DNA of 64,000 bases, from contig JALUYA010000047.1 of the NCBI GenBank assembly GCA_027018875.1, positions 62,001 through 126,000 on the forward strand, in the 5' to 3' direction. This DNA comes from Gammaproteobacteria bacterium (GTDB lineage: Bacteria > Pseudomonadota > Gammaproteobacteria > JAKDMP01). The position numbers were made by a program, and so were the translations under genes. Positions 55,176 to 64,000 of the stretch are shown here, piece by piece. Below the pieces are notes generated by a model. It made no database searches. It worked only from the letters and a program-made list of their open reading frames with translations, and was not told the DNA's origin. Each line of letters begins with the position of its first letter. Position 1 is the stretch's first letter.

Positions 55176-56661
55176 CGGTCAGTTCGGCTCGCGCCCGGAT
55201 CCATTTATTGGCCTCGGCTCGCTCGGCGGCCAACTCGGCCAAATAGCCTTCGCTCACATCCCCGGTAATATACCGACCGCTGAAACAAGAATCCTCAAAT
55301 TCATGCAGGCCCGGATGTCCGGCCCGGACCGCCGTCGAAAGGTCGGCAAGATCCTGGTAAACCAACCAGTCGGCGCCGATGTAAGCCTCGATTTCGGCAT
55401 TGGTGCGATCATGCGCGATCAATTCGGAAGCAGCAGGCATGTCGATGCCATACACGTTCGGATAGCGCACCGGCGGTGCAGCGGAAGCAAAATATACCCG
55501 CCGGGCACCCGCGCGTCTTGCCATCTCGACGATTTTTCGCGAGGTGGTTCCACGAACGATGGAATCATCGATAAGCAACACATTTTTGTCCCGAAACTCG
55601 AGATCGATTGCGTTGAGCTTGCGGCGCACGGAACGTTGACGTTCTTCCTGCCCGGGCATGATAAAGGTACGCCCGACGTAACGGTTCTTGACGAAGCCTT
55701 CACGCAGCGGCACTCCCAGCATCTGGGCCAACGGCAAGGCCGAGGTGCGGCTGGTTTCGGGAATTGGGATGACCACATCGATATCGTGATTCGGGCGTTC
55801 ACGCAAGATTTTTGCGCCCAGGGAGGCACCCATCTGCAAGCGCACCTGGTAAACCGAGGCCCCGTTCATCATTGAATCGGGCCGCGCCAGATAGACGTAT
55901 TCAAATATGCAGGGAACCAGTTTCGATGTTACGGCGACCTCTTGCGCATGCAGTCTCCCATCCCGCTCGATATAGATCGCCTCCCCCGGGGCGACATCGC
56001 GTAACAGTTCAAAATCGAGCACATTCAGGGCCACACTTTCGGAGGCGATCATGTACTCGGGACCATTGTCGACATTGCGCTGACCCAACACCAGGGGGCG
56101 GATCCCGTAGGGATCGCGGAAGGCCACGAGCCCGTGTCCCGCGATCATGGCTACCACGGCATAGGCGCCTCGGCAGCGTTTATGAACCGCGGCGACCGCC
56201 CGAAAAATATCCTCGGGTTGCGCCTTCACTCCAGCGGCACGCGAGAGTTCATGGGCAAAAACGTTGAGAACAACCTCGGAATCGGAGGTGGTATTCAGAT
56301 GACGCCGGTCGGACCGGTAGATCAGCTCGGATAGCGTCCTGGAATTGGTGAGATTGCCGTTATGCGCAAGGCCAATCCCGAACGGCGAGTTAGTGTAAAG
56401 CGGTTGGGCTTCGGCCGCACTCGGCCCCCCGGCAGTGGGATAGCGACAGTGCCCAATGCCCATATCGCCTTCCAGGCGCAACATATGCCGAGCCTGGAAA
56501 ACCTCGCGCACCAGCCCGTTAGCCTTGCGCAGGTGAAACCTCCGATCCTGGGCCGTCATGATGCCGGCCGCATCCTGGCCCCGGTGCTGCAGCACGGTCA
56601 GGGCATCATACAGGGTCTGGTTGACCGGGCCCCGCCCGACGATTCCAACCACTCCGCACAT
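55156..56661 (-). CDS. purF: Amidophosphoribosyltransferase
   Basis: PurF carries out the first committed step of purine synthesis, turning PRPP and glutamine into phosphoribosylamine. The 501-aa protein begins [11 protein letters not shown], so Cys2 becomes the N-terminal nucleophile. Then come [37 protein letters not shown], and the PRPP-binding [23 protein letters not shown] 56661 is fixed by this N-terminus; the frame is open upstream. It follows cvpA by one base, the conserved cvpA-purF pair. Confidence 0.96.
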   Translation of the reverse strand: MCGVVGIVGRGPVNQTLYDALTVLQHRGQDAAGIMTAQDRRFHLRKANGLVREVFQARHMLRLEGDMGIGHCRYPTAGGPSAAEAQPLYTNSPFGIGLAHNGNLTNSRTLSELIYRSDRRHLNTTSDSEVVLNVFAHELSRAAGVKAQPEDIFRAVAAVHKRCRGAYAVVAMIAGHGLVAFRDPYGIRPLVLGQRNVDNGPEYMIASESVALNVLDFELLRDVAPGEAIYIERDGRLHAQEVAVTSKLVPCIFEYVYLARPDSMMNGASVYQVRLQMGASLGAKILRERPNHDIDVVIPIPETSRTSALPLAQMLGVPLREGFVKNRYVGRTFIMPGQEERQRSVRRKLNAIDLEFRDKNVLLIDDSIVRGTTSRKIVEMARRAGARRVYFASAAPPVRYPNVYGIDMPAASELIAHDRTNAEIEAYIGADWLVYQDLADLSTAVRAGHPGLHEFEDSCFSGRYITGDVSEGYLAELAAERAEANKWIRARAELTDVLNDI

Positions 56662-56662
56662 A

Positions 56663-57145
56663 CTAGGCTCTCCCCAGCCGACTGTTCGGTAAATGTTCGC
56701 TGATCCACACCGCCAACGGGCGGGAATAAGGCAGCAACTTCGATTGCTGCCACCACGGTGCCTGCGGCAGATTCGTGAAGGAGGCGGCCACGACCAGTGC
56801 GGCAACCGCAATATAGCCCCGGGCAAAGCCGAATATCAGCCCCATGCCGCGATCGAGCGCACTCAACTTCGCCCGCTCGACCAAGGTTCCGGCAACATGG
56901 CCCAAAACGATACCGACCAGCAGTGTCAGCGCAAACAGTCCCGCAAAAGCAAGCACCAGCCGTAATTGTTCTCCGTGCAGGTAGCGAACCAGCAAGCCGG
57001 AAGCGGCAGCGGAAAACAGCACCGCCACGACGAAGGCGCCGATCCAGCTTGCCAGCGAAAAGACCTCGCGGACGAATCCTCGAACCATCCCCACCACCGC
57101 CGAAAACACGACAATAGCGATGATGACATAATCGGCCCAGACCAT
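56663..57145 (-). CDS. cvpA: CvpA family membrane protein
   Basis: The 160-aa inner-membrane protein has about four helices: [60 protein letters not shown] and [18 protein letters not shown]. In E. coli the homologue is needed for colicin V production and envelope stress tolerance; its mechanism is unclear. The ATG overlaps the SPOR gene stop as TAATG, and purF follows one base after its stop. Confidence 0.93.
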   Translation of the reverse strand: MVWADYVIIAIVVFSAVVGMVRGFVREVFSLASWIGAFVVAVLFSAAASGLLVRYLHGEQLRLVLAFAGLFALTLLVGIVLGHVAGTLVERAKLSALDRGMGLIFGFARGYIAVAALVVAASFTNLPQAPWWQQSKLLPYSRPLAVWISEHLPNSRLGRA

Positions 57146-57735
57146 TATCTTTTCCCCGGGGGGGCACGCAGCAGCACTTTGGCGCCGGTGAGTTTCTCGA
57201 TCCGGGGTATGACCGCACGAGCATCGGCCTGCCGGGCATAGGGACCAATCATAACCCGTAGATAAATTCGTCCACGCAGCGTATTCGGATCCAGGTAAAC
57301 CGGGAACCCCAATTTCTCCAACCGCCCGGCCAGCGCCCGCGCGGTATTGCGCCGGGCGTAACTGGCAACCTGGATAGTCCATCCCCGGCGTGCGCGGGAG
57401 ATCCCCTTACCGATGCTGAACCGACTCGTGGAAACGGAGCCCACCGGGGCGGCCTCCGGGCTTTGCGCAGTGACGGCGGCGGGGACGGATGCCGCGACCG
57501 TCGCCTTGGCCGAGGAGGCTCCCTGCTCGGCTTCGGCCAGCGCCCGCGCGGCTATGGAGGGGTAAGTCCCGGCCGCTGCCGGCCTCGTTGTGGTGCCGGC
57601 GCCACGGACTATCACTCCGGGAACAGGCAGGACGCGCACAACCTTGCGGGGATGGTGCGCCCGCGAAATCAGCCAAGGAACCAGAATAACGACTGCAATA
57701 ATCACTATCGCAGCACCGATCAATCGTTCTCGCAT
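57145..57735 (-). CDS. dedD: SPOR-domain inner-membrane protein, DedD-like
   Basis: The 196-aa single-pass protein has TM helix [20 protein letters not shown] at the N-terminus, a Pro/Ala-rich periplasmic linker, and a C-terminal SPOR domain (RGWTIQVASYARRNTARALA, GRIYLRVMIGPYARQADARA) that binds denuded septal peptidoglycan. DedD assists cell constriction in E. coli. It sits between folC and cvpA as expected and overlaps folC by 16 bases. Confidence 0.88.
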   Translation of the reverse strand: MRERLIGAAIVIIAVVILVPWLISRAHHPRKVVRVLPVPGVIVRGAGTTTRPAAAGTYPSIAARALAEAEQGASSAKATVAASVPAAVTAQSPEAAPVGSVSTSRFSIGKGISRARRGWTIQVASYARRNTARALAGRLEKLGFPVYLDPNTLRGRIYLRVMIGPYARQADARAVIPRIEKLTGAKVLLRAPPGKR

Positions 57736-59036
57736 AGCCCCTTTTCCGGCAACAGTCCGCTCGCCCGAGCCTGCGCCACCGTATGAAATGAACCCAACAC
57801 AATGATCCGATCGCCCGTCACGGCCGATACCAAGGCCGCCTCAATGGCTTGGGTGATATTGTCACACAGTTGGGCTCGCGAAAGAACCTTGCCGGCACGA
57901 GCGGCCAGGGCAGCCGCATCCTGGCCCCGTGAACCAGCCAACCCGCCGACAAACCAGCGGGAAATCCAGGGGGACAAGGTGGCAACAACCGGGATGGGAT
58001 TCTTGTCCCTGAGCATCCCGATTACGGCCAGGCTCCGCCGGGGCTCGGCGGATTCGAGCCACCCGGCCAGGTTGGCGGCCGCCCCGGCGTTGTGAGCCAC
58101 ATCCAGCACCCACTCCAGGCCATCTCCCCGGCACCGCTCGATGCGCCCGGGCAGGACAAGCCCGGACAGTACCCGGGAAATTCCAGTCGCATCAGGGAGT
58201 CGCTCGTGAAGCAACGCCTCACAGAGCGCCAGCGCGACAGCGGCATTATCGCGCTGGCGGGGGCCCGCCAGCGCGGGTTCCGGCAGCGGTGTACGCCATT
58301 GCGCCGGGCCCCGATAACTCCAGCCCCGCTCCAGCGGCTCGGCATCAAAATCCCGCCCGATCCGCCACAACTCGGCTCCGATCCGATCGATCCGCTTGAG
58401 CAAACCACTCGGCGGATGCCGCTCGCCCACGATGGCTACCCGACCCGGGCGAAATATACCGGCCTTTTCCCGGCCGATCGAATCCAGATCCGGCCCCAGC
58501 CAATCCTGGTGGTCAAAACCAACCGAAACCACGGCGGCAACATCGGGATTCACCGCATTGACGGCATCCAGGCGTCCACCCAGTCCTACTTCGAGTACGG
58601 CGATATCCACCTCCGCCCGACGGAAAACCTCCAATGCCGCCGCAGTACTAAACTCAAAATAGGTCAGCGGAACACCCTCCCGGGCGCTCTCTACGGCATC
58701 GAAAGCACGCAGCAGCGCGCCCGGTTCGACCGCAACTCCCGCAATTGCGATCCGCTCGCGATATTCATAAAGATGCGGCGAGGTATAGGCCCCCACACGG
58801 TGCTGCCCGGTAGCCGCAAGCAACGCAGCGGTACTGACGACAACCGATCCCTTGCCATTGGTTCCCCCCACCGTCAAAACCCGGAATGGAGGGGGAATCA
58901 GGCCCAGGCGTTGTAATACCCCCTGCAGCCGCTCAAGGCCCAGCTCGATCCGAGCCGGATCGAGCTTTTCCAACCGCGCAAGCCACGCGCCCAGAGCATG
59001 ATCGGGATCGATCCTCGAATCGAGCGAAGTCGTCAA
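57720..59036 (-). CDS. folC: Folylpolyglutamate / dihydrofolate synthase
   Basis: The 438-aa Mur-ligase-family enzyme adds glutamate to folates. The ATP loop is [14 protein letters not shown]; other marks are [53 protein letters not shown] and [20 protein letters not shown]. The start is TTG at 59036, overlapping the accD stop as TTGA; no ATG or GTG precedes the first conserved block. It lies in the accD-folC-dedD-cvpA-purF run. Confidence 0.95.
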   Translation of the reverse strand: MTTSLDSRIDPDHALGAWLARLEKLDPARIELGLERLQGVLQRLGLIPPPFRVLTVGGTNGKGSVVVSTAALLAATGQHRVGAYTSPHLYEYRERIAIAGVAVEPGALLRAFDAVESAREGVPLTYFEFSTAAALEVFRRAEVDIAVLEVGLGGRLDAVNAVNPDVAAVVSVGFDHQDWLGPDLDSIGREKAGIFRPGRVAIVGERHPPSGLLKRIDRIGAELWRIGRDFDAEPLERGWSYRGPAQWRTPLPEPALAGPRQRDNAAVALALCEALLHERLPDATGISRVLSGLVLPGRIERCRGDGLEWVLDVAHNAGAAANLAGWLESAEPRRSLAVIGMLRDKNPIPVVATLSPWISRWFVGGLAGSRGQDAAALAARAGKVLSRAQLCDNITQAIEAALVSAVTGDRIIVLGSFHTVAQARASGLLPEKGLCEND

Positions 59037-59893
59037 ACAGCCGGAAGGTTCATCAGCATGGCGAGTAGATTCGCCAGGCGGTTGCGCAATTCACGCCGAT
59101 CGACTATCAGATCGAGCACACCATGCTCCAGCAGGAACTCGCTGCGCTGAAACCCATCGGGCAGAGTCTCGCGTACCGTTTGCTCAATCACCCGCGGCCC
59201 CGCAAAGCCGATCAGGGCCTTGGGCTCGGCAATATTGATATCCCCAAGCATGGCAAGACTCGCTGCAACCCCCCCCGTGGTCGGGTCGGTCATCACCGAA
59301 ACATAAGGCAAATGGGCCTCACGAAGGGCATTCAGCGCCGCGCTCGTCTTGGCCATCTGCATCAGCGATACCAGCGCTTCCTGCATCCGCGCCCCCCCGC
59401 TGGCACTGAAACAGACAAAAGCCGAACGGGAATCAATGGCGCAGCGCACCCCACGCACGAAGCGCTCGCCCACGACCGATCCCATCGACCCGCCCATGAA
59501 GCCGAATTCAAAAGCGCCCGCAACTACCGGAATACCGGCAAGCCGCCCCCGGGTAACGACCAAGGCATCTGCTTCACCAGTCTTCTTCTGCGCCTGGCTG
59601 AGACGATCCCGGTAGCGCTTGGTATCACGAAACCGCAGAAAATCAACCGCCGTTACCGCGGCACCAATCTCTTCGCGGGGTTCGGGGTCGAGGAACAGGT
59701 CCAGGCGTTCACGCGCCCCGAGCCGTGCGTGATGATTGCACTTGGGGCAAACTTTCAGATTGCGTTCCAGTTCACCCCGGTACAATATCGAACTGCAAGC
59801 GCTGCAACGTGTCCATAGCCCTTCCGGAACCCGGCGGGTCGGCCGGGTTTCGGCGTTAATCCGAGTTGGAATCAATTTCCGTAACCAGCTCAT
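59033..59893 (-). CDS. accD: Acetyl-CoA carboxylase carboxyltransferase beta subunit
   Basis: AccD, with AccA, transfers the carboxyl group from biotin to acetyl-CoA in fatty acid synthesis. The 286-aa protein has the zinc ribbon Cys30, Cys33, Cys49, Cys52 ([20 protein letters not shown]) and the carboxyltransferase signatures [40 protein letters not shown] and [16 protein letters not shown]. The ATG overlaps the truA stop. Confidence 0.96.
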   Translation of the reverse strand: MSWLRKLIPTRINAETRPTRRVPEGLWTRCSACSSILYRGELERNLKVCPKCNHHARLGARERLDLFLDPEPREEIGAAVTAVDFLRFRDTKRYRDRLSQAQKKTGEADALVVTRGRLAGIPVVAGAFEFGFMGGSMGSVVGERFVRGVRCAIDSRSAFVCFSASGGARMQEALVSLMQMAKTSAALNALREAHLPYVSVMTDPTTGGVAASLAMLGDINIAEPKALIGFAGPRVIEQTVRETLPDGFQRSEFLLEHGVLDLIVDRRELRNRLANLLAMLMNLPAV

Positions 59894-60792
59894 GATTGGT
59901 AATCCGGGCCCGGCAACAAGGACTTATCATTATAAGGAACGGAATCGATCCTATCGCAATCGATACCGAAATCCGGCTCCAGAAGGACGGCACAAGAGGG
60001 CACCCCAAAACGTTCGGGATAATCGACCCCCAGCAGGTTGAGTCCCCGCGCCGGCGCCGTCGGACCGCCCGCGCGCCGATCGCCGCCTTGAAGCAGTTTT
60101 CCCAGCCACCCGAGCGATGCGTCGCCCTTGCCGACAACCAGCAAACTGCCAACTATATTACGTACCATGCGATATAAAAATGCATTGGCTTCAATTTCAA
60201 TCCAAACAAGAGAACCTCGCGTCCGGATCTCCAGCCGTTTGATGGTACGCACCGAGCTTTTAGCCTGGCACCCGGCCGCACGAAAAGCACTGAAATCATG
60301 TTCGCCGAGCAGGAGTTCGCCCGCCCGGCGCATGCGGGCGATATCGAGCCGGGAATGGATCCAGGCGCAGGTCCGGCGACAGGATACGGGCCGCAAGGAT
60401 TGCTGCAGCAACTGATACCGATAGGTACGCGAGCGGGCACTGAAGCGGGCATGAAAGTCACCGGGTACCTCACGGATCCAACGCAACGCGACATCCGCGG
60501 GAAGATTGGAGTTGACGCCAAGCAACCAGCTTCTCGGGGAACGCACGCTATTGGTGTCAAAGTGAACCACCTGTCCACCGGCATGTACCCCGGCGTCCGT
60601 TCGTCCCGCGCAAAACACGGTGAGCGGGTGATTCGCCACCCGGGACAATGCGGTCTCAAGCGTATCCTGCACGCTGCGCAACCCTTCCTGGTGCTGCCAT
60701 CCTACGAAATCGGTCCCGTCATACTCGACGCCGAGCGCAAACCTCCGGGCCGCTGAATTCTTGTCCGTCGGCTCCCTACCGTATCGTCTCAA
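59890..60792 (-). CDS. truA: tRNA pseudouridine(38-40) synthase TruA
   Basis: TruA modifies uridines 38-40 of the tRNA anticodon arm. [16 protein letters not shown], the catalytic Asp in [26 protein letters not shown] and [20 protein letters not shown] are diagnostic. No ATG or GTG lies near the first domain. TTG 60792, overlapping the fimV stop by 17 bases, gives 300 aa and is the best start; the open frame to 60837 overlaps fimV further. The trpF-trpB-trpA genes that often follow truA are absent; accD follows at once. Confidence 0.93.
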   Translation of the reverse strand: MRRYGREPTDKNSAARRFALGVEYDGTDFVGWQHQEGLRSVQDTLETALSRVANHPLTVFCAGRTDAGVHAGGQVVHFDTNSVRSPRSWLLGVNSNLPADVALRWIREVPGDFHARFSARSRTYRYQLLQQSLRPVSCRRTCAWIHSRLDIARMRRAGELLLGEHDFSAFRAAGCQAKSSVRTIKRLEIRTRGSLVWIEIEANAFLYRMVRNIVGSLLVVGKGDASLGWLGKLLQGGDRRAGGPTAPARGLNLLGVDYPERFGVPSCAVLLEPDFGIDCDRIDSVPYNDKSLLPGPDYQS

Positions 60793-63205
60793 GCAGCTCT
60801 CGGGCCTCCTGCTGGCGGGCGTCATCGCCCTCATCAATCACCTCTTCGAGGATGCTTCGTGCCGAATCGGAATCGCCCATATCGATATAGGCACGGGCTA
60901 AATCCAGCTTGGTGCCGACCGTATCGGGCAGCGCGGTATCCTGCTCGAGTTCCAGTGCCAAATCGGCTTCCGCGGCCGGCAAATCCCCTTCGTCCGGATT
61001 AAACTCCAGCGGTTCATCCACTTGCCTCTCCCCCTCGGGCAACGGTTTATTTACTGTTGCATCGGCCGGCAACTGTAGCTCCAGGTGTGCATCTCCCTCG
61101 CCGGGAACATAGGTTTCTATGAAGGTGGAGAGTTCTTCCAGCGTTTGCTCGAACTCTTTCTGCTCATCCGGAATAGCCTCCAGGGTTTTACTCAATCTAT
61201 CCAGCGCCGCTTCAAAATCCGGGGGTTCTGTGGGCTGGTCGGGAAGATCCCCGGAGGTTGGGGCGGCGGATTCGTCCGGGGCCTCGGGCAGGATGATCCC
61301 CGGCGCAGGATTATCGGCAAAAAGTGGATCCTGCGGTAATAACTGCCGCCCCATGACCGCCACCTGCGCCCAATCCGGATCATCCTGGCGGGTTTCCAGC
61401 AGACCATCGAGTTCAACCGCCTGCTCACGAAACGCTTCCGCCTCGCCGGCATCGAATAATAATTCGAGTAGCTTCAGCCGTATATCACGGCGTTGTGGAT
61501 CCCTGACCAGGGCATCACGCAACAACTGGATGGCCTGATCACGATGGCCACATCCCGCATGAAATTCGGCCTGGGCAAGCGTATCGGTTTCATCTACCGG
61601 CACCTCGGGGCCACCGATATAATCTTGGCCGTGTTCCCTGGGATCCTGCGGCAAGGTTTCCTGAACCACCTCGTCCGCCCCGGAAGAGGGAGGTTCCGGT
61701 TCTCCAGCACGGGCCTCGGGTGCCTCGGGGGCAGATAAACCATCGTCTTCCGGCTCCGTTGCGAGGCGCTTTCCCCGTATTCGGCGCTGCCCCAACAACA
61801 AGCCACCCAAAAGCAGGAGAATTAAACCTCCGGCAAGGATCCAACCTTTGGGTGTAGTCACCCAGTTTTCAAACACCCCCGAGGACGGTTTTTGAGGAAA
61901 AGTTACGCCGGGTGTTCGCGGTTGCACCGGGGGTTTCTTTTGCGGCTCCCCAGAGGCCAACCGGGAAAAAGTTTGACTTTTGATTTTAACCGGAGCCACA
62001 GTACCCGCAACTCTCGTCGTGGCCACGGCAAGCCCCGCGGTCCCGTTCGAAGCGCCCTTACCGGCCTCAACGGCAGCAGCGGATGCGCCCGTGCCGGGGG
62101 CAACGGAAGTAGCAGAACTCACTGGATTAACCACCGCCTTGGAACCCGAAGCGATCGTGGTTGGAACCACCCCGGTCGGTGCGCTCAAAATCACCTGCCC
62201 CCCCTGGGCGGAGGGCGTCACCGCCGGGCTTACACTCGGCTTGGAAGAACTCGACTTCTCCGCGCCGGGTGCCGTTGCAGGGGTCGATGGGGATTTTGCC
62301 CGGGATGGAACCCCGCTCGCCCCGAGACCGCCCGCCACCGGCTTAACAAGGCTACGCCGCCACAGCCGATTCTGCCGGATCACTTCGCGGGTAGCCAATC
62401 CCCGGGTAACAGCCAAAACCGCCTTGCGGGCAGGGATTCGTAGAATATAGCCGGCCTTGAGACGATTGATATTGCCGTAAAAGGCCCCCGGATTGGCCCG
62501 ATACAAGGCCACCATCATTTGATTAATGGTAATGGCTGACGAAGACCGCAATCGATGCGCCAACCCCCACAAGGTGGCACCGCGCGGAATGGGTCCATAG
62601 GTTGTCGCCAAAGCCGCGCCCGTCGTCGTTACTCCTCCGGAAGCGGCGGCCCGCGGTCGCGCCGGAGGTGGTATGGCGGGTTGAGCAGAAGTCGGCGCCG
62701 CGATCGGCGTTGACCTGATCGGGGGAGAATGCTTGGGAGCGACCGGCGTATTGACACCGCCGGCGGTGCTTGTGCTTGAGGAATTTGAAGCGAAGATGGG
62801 GGGGTTAAGCAGCACGGTATATTGACGCGTCAACTCGCCGCTGGGCCAGTCCACACGAACCAGCAGATTAATGAAGGGCAGGTGCACCGGCTTACGGGAA
62901 GTAATCAGCACATAAAAGGCGTTCGCCACCCGCACTACCGAAAACTTCAGGCTGAATAAATAGTCCGGCATATTCAACCCGGCCTGCCGATAGACACTGG
63001 CATCGGCGAGCCGAACCTTAATGCCGTCGATACCACTCGCCCCCACGTTAATAAGAGGCACACGAGCCTTGAAGTTCTGCCCGATGCGGGTACTGCTCTG
63101 GATCGGGCCCAACCCAAGTGCCCAAGCCGCTACCGGCACGCCAAGGGCCGGCACGGCCAACGAGATAAGCCAGAACAGGCGAGATACGCGCAATAATTTA
63201 ATCAT
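60776..63205 (-). CDS. fimV: FimV-like polar scaffold protein with LysM domain
   Basis: FimV organises the cell pole and type IV pilus assembly. The 809-aa protein has a signal peptide (MIKLLRVSRLFWLISLAVPA), the conserved N-terminal beta-domain (GLGPIQSSTRIGQNFKARVP), a LysM peptidoglycan-binding region around YGPIPRGATLWGLAHRLRSS, then a long Ser/Thr/Pro/Ala-rich linker. One TM (WILAGGLILLLLGGLLLGQR) leads to an acidic cytoplasmic tail ending in a TPR-like FimV C-terminal domain (KLDLARAYIDMGDSDSARSI). ATG 63205 exposes the signal peptide. It functions with the pil genes at 7.7-11.4 kb. Confidence 0.9.
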   Translation of the reverse strand: MIKLLRVSRLFWLISLAVPALGVPVAAWALGLGPIQSSTRIGQNFKARVPLINVGASGIDGIKVRLADASVYRQAGLNMPDYLFSLKFSVVRVANAFYVLITSRKPVHLPFINLLVRVDWPSGELTRQYTVLLNPPIFASNSSSTSTAGGVNTPVAPKHSPPIRSTPIAAPTSAQPAIPPPARPRAAASGGVTTTGAALATTYGPIPRGATLWGLAHRLRSSSAITINQMMVALYRANPGAFYGNINRLKAGYILRIPARKAVLAVTRGLATREVIRQNRLWRRSLVKPVAGGLGASGVPSRAKSPSTPATAPGAEKSSSSKPSVSPAVTPSAQGGQVILSAPTGVVPTTIASGSKAVVNPVSSATSVAPGTGASAAAVEAGKGASNGTAGLAVATTRVAGTVAPVKIKSQTFSRLASGEPQKKPPVQPRTPGVTFPQKPSSGVFENWVTTPKGWILAGGLILLLLGGLLLGQRRIRGKRLATEPEDDGLSAPEAPEARAGEPEPPSSGADEVVQETLPQDPREHGQDYIGGPEVPVDETDTLAQAEFHAGCGHRDQAIQLLRDALVRDPQRRDIRLKLLELLFDAGEAEAFREQAVELDGLLETRQDDPDWAQVAVMGRQLLPQDPLFADNPAPGIILPEAPDESAAPTSGDLPDQPTEPPDFEAALDRLSKTLEAIPDEQKEFEQTLEELSTFIETYVPGEGDAHLELQLPADATVNKPLPEGERQVDEPLEFNPDEGDLPAAEADLALELEQDTALPDTVGTKLDLARAYIDMGDSDSARSILEEVIDEGDDARQQEARELLETIR

Positions 63206-63336
63206 CTCTATTCCCCAACCCCGTACCGGCGGCTCCCCGCCGCTCCCCATGAACTTAAGCTGTCGGATTACAAAACAACGCCAACTGTTTCGATACTATA
63301 GCCTAAATAGGAGTATTTGAAACTCCCTTATGCTCA

Positions 63337-64000
63337 TCACCGCCCGAAACGATCGCAGAATCCCGGCCCGGCCAGAATCAGCTCGGCAATCTGTACGCTA
63401 TTCAGGGCCGCCCCCTTGCGAATGTTATCGGTCACGACCCATAGATCCAGCCCGCGGGAATGGGAAATATCTTCCCGAATCCGGCTCACATAGACCTTAT
63501 CGTGATTTGCGGCTTCGGTCGCGGCCGTGGCATAACCGCCGGAGCGACGTTCATCAACCACTTCAATGCCCGGAGCATGAAAAAGAATCTCGCGGGCTTG
63601 TTCGGCGCTCAACTTACGCCGGGTTTCAACGTGTATCGCCTCTGAATGGCCAAAAAACACGGGCACCCGCACGGCGGTCGGGTTGATCCGGATCGAATCA
63701 TCACTAAGAATCTTCCGGGTTTCCCAGACCATTTTCATCTCCTCCCGGGTATAGCCGTTATCCATGAATCGGTCGATTTGAGGAATCGAATTGAATGCGA
63801 TCTGCTTCGGCATAACCTTGCACTCGATCGGCCGCCCCCCCAGCAACCGGGCACTTTGTCCGGCCAATTCCTCGATCGCGGCCTTGCCGGCACCGGAAAC
63901 GGACTGGTAGGTCGCCACGTTGATCCGTTCGATACCGGCGGCATCGTGCAGGGGCTTCAGGGCCACCACCATTTGGATGGTCGAACAGTTGGGATTAGCG
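63337..64000 (-). CDS. asd: Aspartate-semialdehyde dehydrogenase, 3' part (5' end outside window)
   Basis: Asd reduces aspartyl phosphate on the way to lysine, methionine, threonine and diaminopimelate. The frame enters from the window edge at ANPNCSTIQMVVAL, which holds the catalytic Cys, and continues through RINVATYQSVSGAGKAAIEE and IAFNSIPQIDRFMDNGYTRE, with the substrate-binding VPVFFGHSEAIHVETRRKL, to the stop at 63337. About 220 residues are present. It lies 131 bases upstream of fimV on the same strand, the conserved order. Confidence 0.96.
   Translation of the reverse strand, partial: ANPNCSTIQMVVALKPLHDAAGIERINVATYQSVSGAGKAAIEELAGQSARLLGGRPIECKVMPKQIAFNSIPQIDRFMDNGYTREEMKMVWETRKILSDDSIRINPTAVRVPVFFGHSEAIHVETRRKLSAEQAREILFHAPGIEVVDERRSGGYATAATEAANHDKVYVSRIREDISHSRGLDLWVVTDNIRKGAALNSVQIAELILAGPGFCDRFGR

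Noticed and set aside
1-64000. Insertion sequences, prophage, CRISPR arrays, toxin-antitoxin or known defence systems
   Set aside because: No transposase, integrase, repeat-spacer pattern or defence-domain signature was seen; addA/addB/sbcB are ordinary repair genes.

Overview
The window is a 64 kb stretch of a high-GC gammaproteobacterial chromosome. The evidence is gene order: clpB-pgeF-rluD beside a divergent bamD; pilS-pilR-pilA with a sigma-54 promoter; and asd-fimV-truA-accD-folC-dedD-cvpA-purF, a classic gammaproteobacterial string (here without the trp genes that often sit between truA and accD). A fused ATP sulfurylase/APS kinase, sucCD without sucAB beside them, and two RND export systems would fit a chemolithotrophic sulfur oxidiser, but that lifestyle is inference from a few genes only.

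Layout. 1-7.7 kb: housekeeping (clpB partial, pgeF, rluD, bamD, nadE, sucD, sucC). 7.7-11.5 kb: type IV pilus control and major pilin (pilS, pilR, sigma-54 promoter, pilA, terminator). 11.6-23.5 kb: a cellulose locus, with a BcsA-like synthase with PilZ domain plus a BcsS-like protein on the + strand and a BcsZ-like GH8 endoglucanase on the - strand. A DNA-repair cassette (addB, addA, sbcB/exonuclease I) lies between them and is translationally coupled to bcsZ. 23.6-31.4 kb: a run of + strand sugar-transfer genes, namely three tandem paralogous GT-C/TPR membrane proteins, a GT2 glycosyltransferase and a methyltransferase. 31.5-36.1 kb: sat-cysC fusion, a CBM9/DUF5916-type outer-membrane protein and a dienelactone-hydrolase-like protein that lacks its nucleophilic cysteine.

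36.2-48.2 kb: two RND efflux systems flank one OmpR-type two-component system. The first (adaptor + pump) has only a degraded scrap of an outer-membrane-factor gene downstream; the second has the full lipoprotein OMF-adaptor-pump set. The scrap shares a 31-bp perfect match with the intact OMF gene. 48.2-49.3 kb: an orphan membrane protein beside tRNA-Pro(TGG). 49.4-55.2 kb: folD, cysS, gltX, lpxH and a glycerate-kinase-family gene. 55.2-64 kb: purF, cvpA, a SPOR protein, folC, accD, truA, fimV and the 3' part of asd.

How the genes work together: most - strand blocks are tightly packed with 1-20 nt overlaps (ATGA or TTGA), so they read as operons. The accessory part (11.6-48.2 kb) is devoted mainly to the cell surface: pili, cellulose, glycan transfer and export. 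I saw no insertion sequences, CRISPR arrays, integrases or rRNA. The most interesting observations are the missing nucleophile in the dienelactone hydrolase, the OMF remnant, the repair cassette inside the cellulose locus, the triple GT-C array and an E-to-Q change beside the phospho-accepting histidine of PilS.
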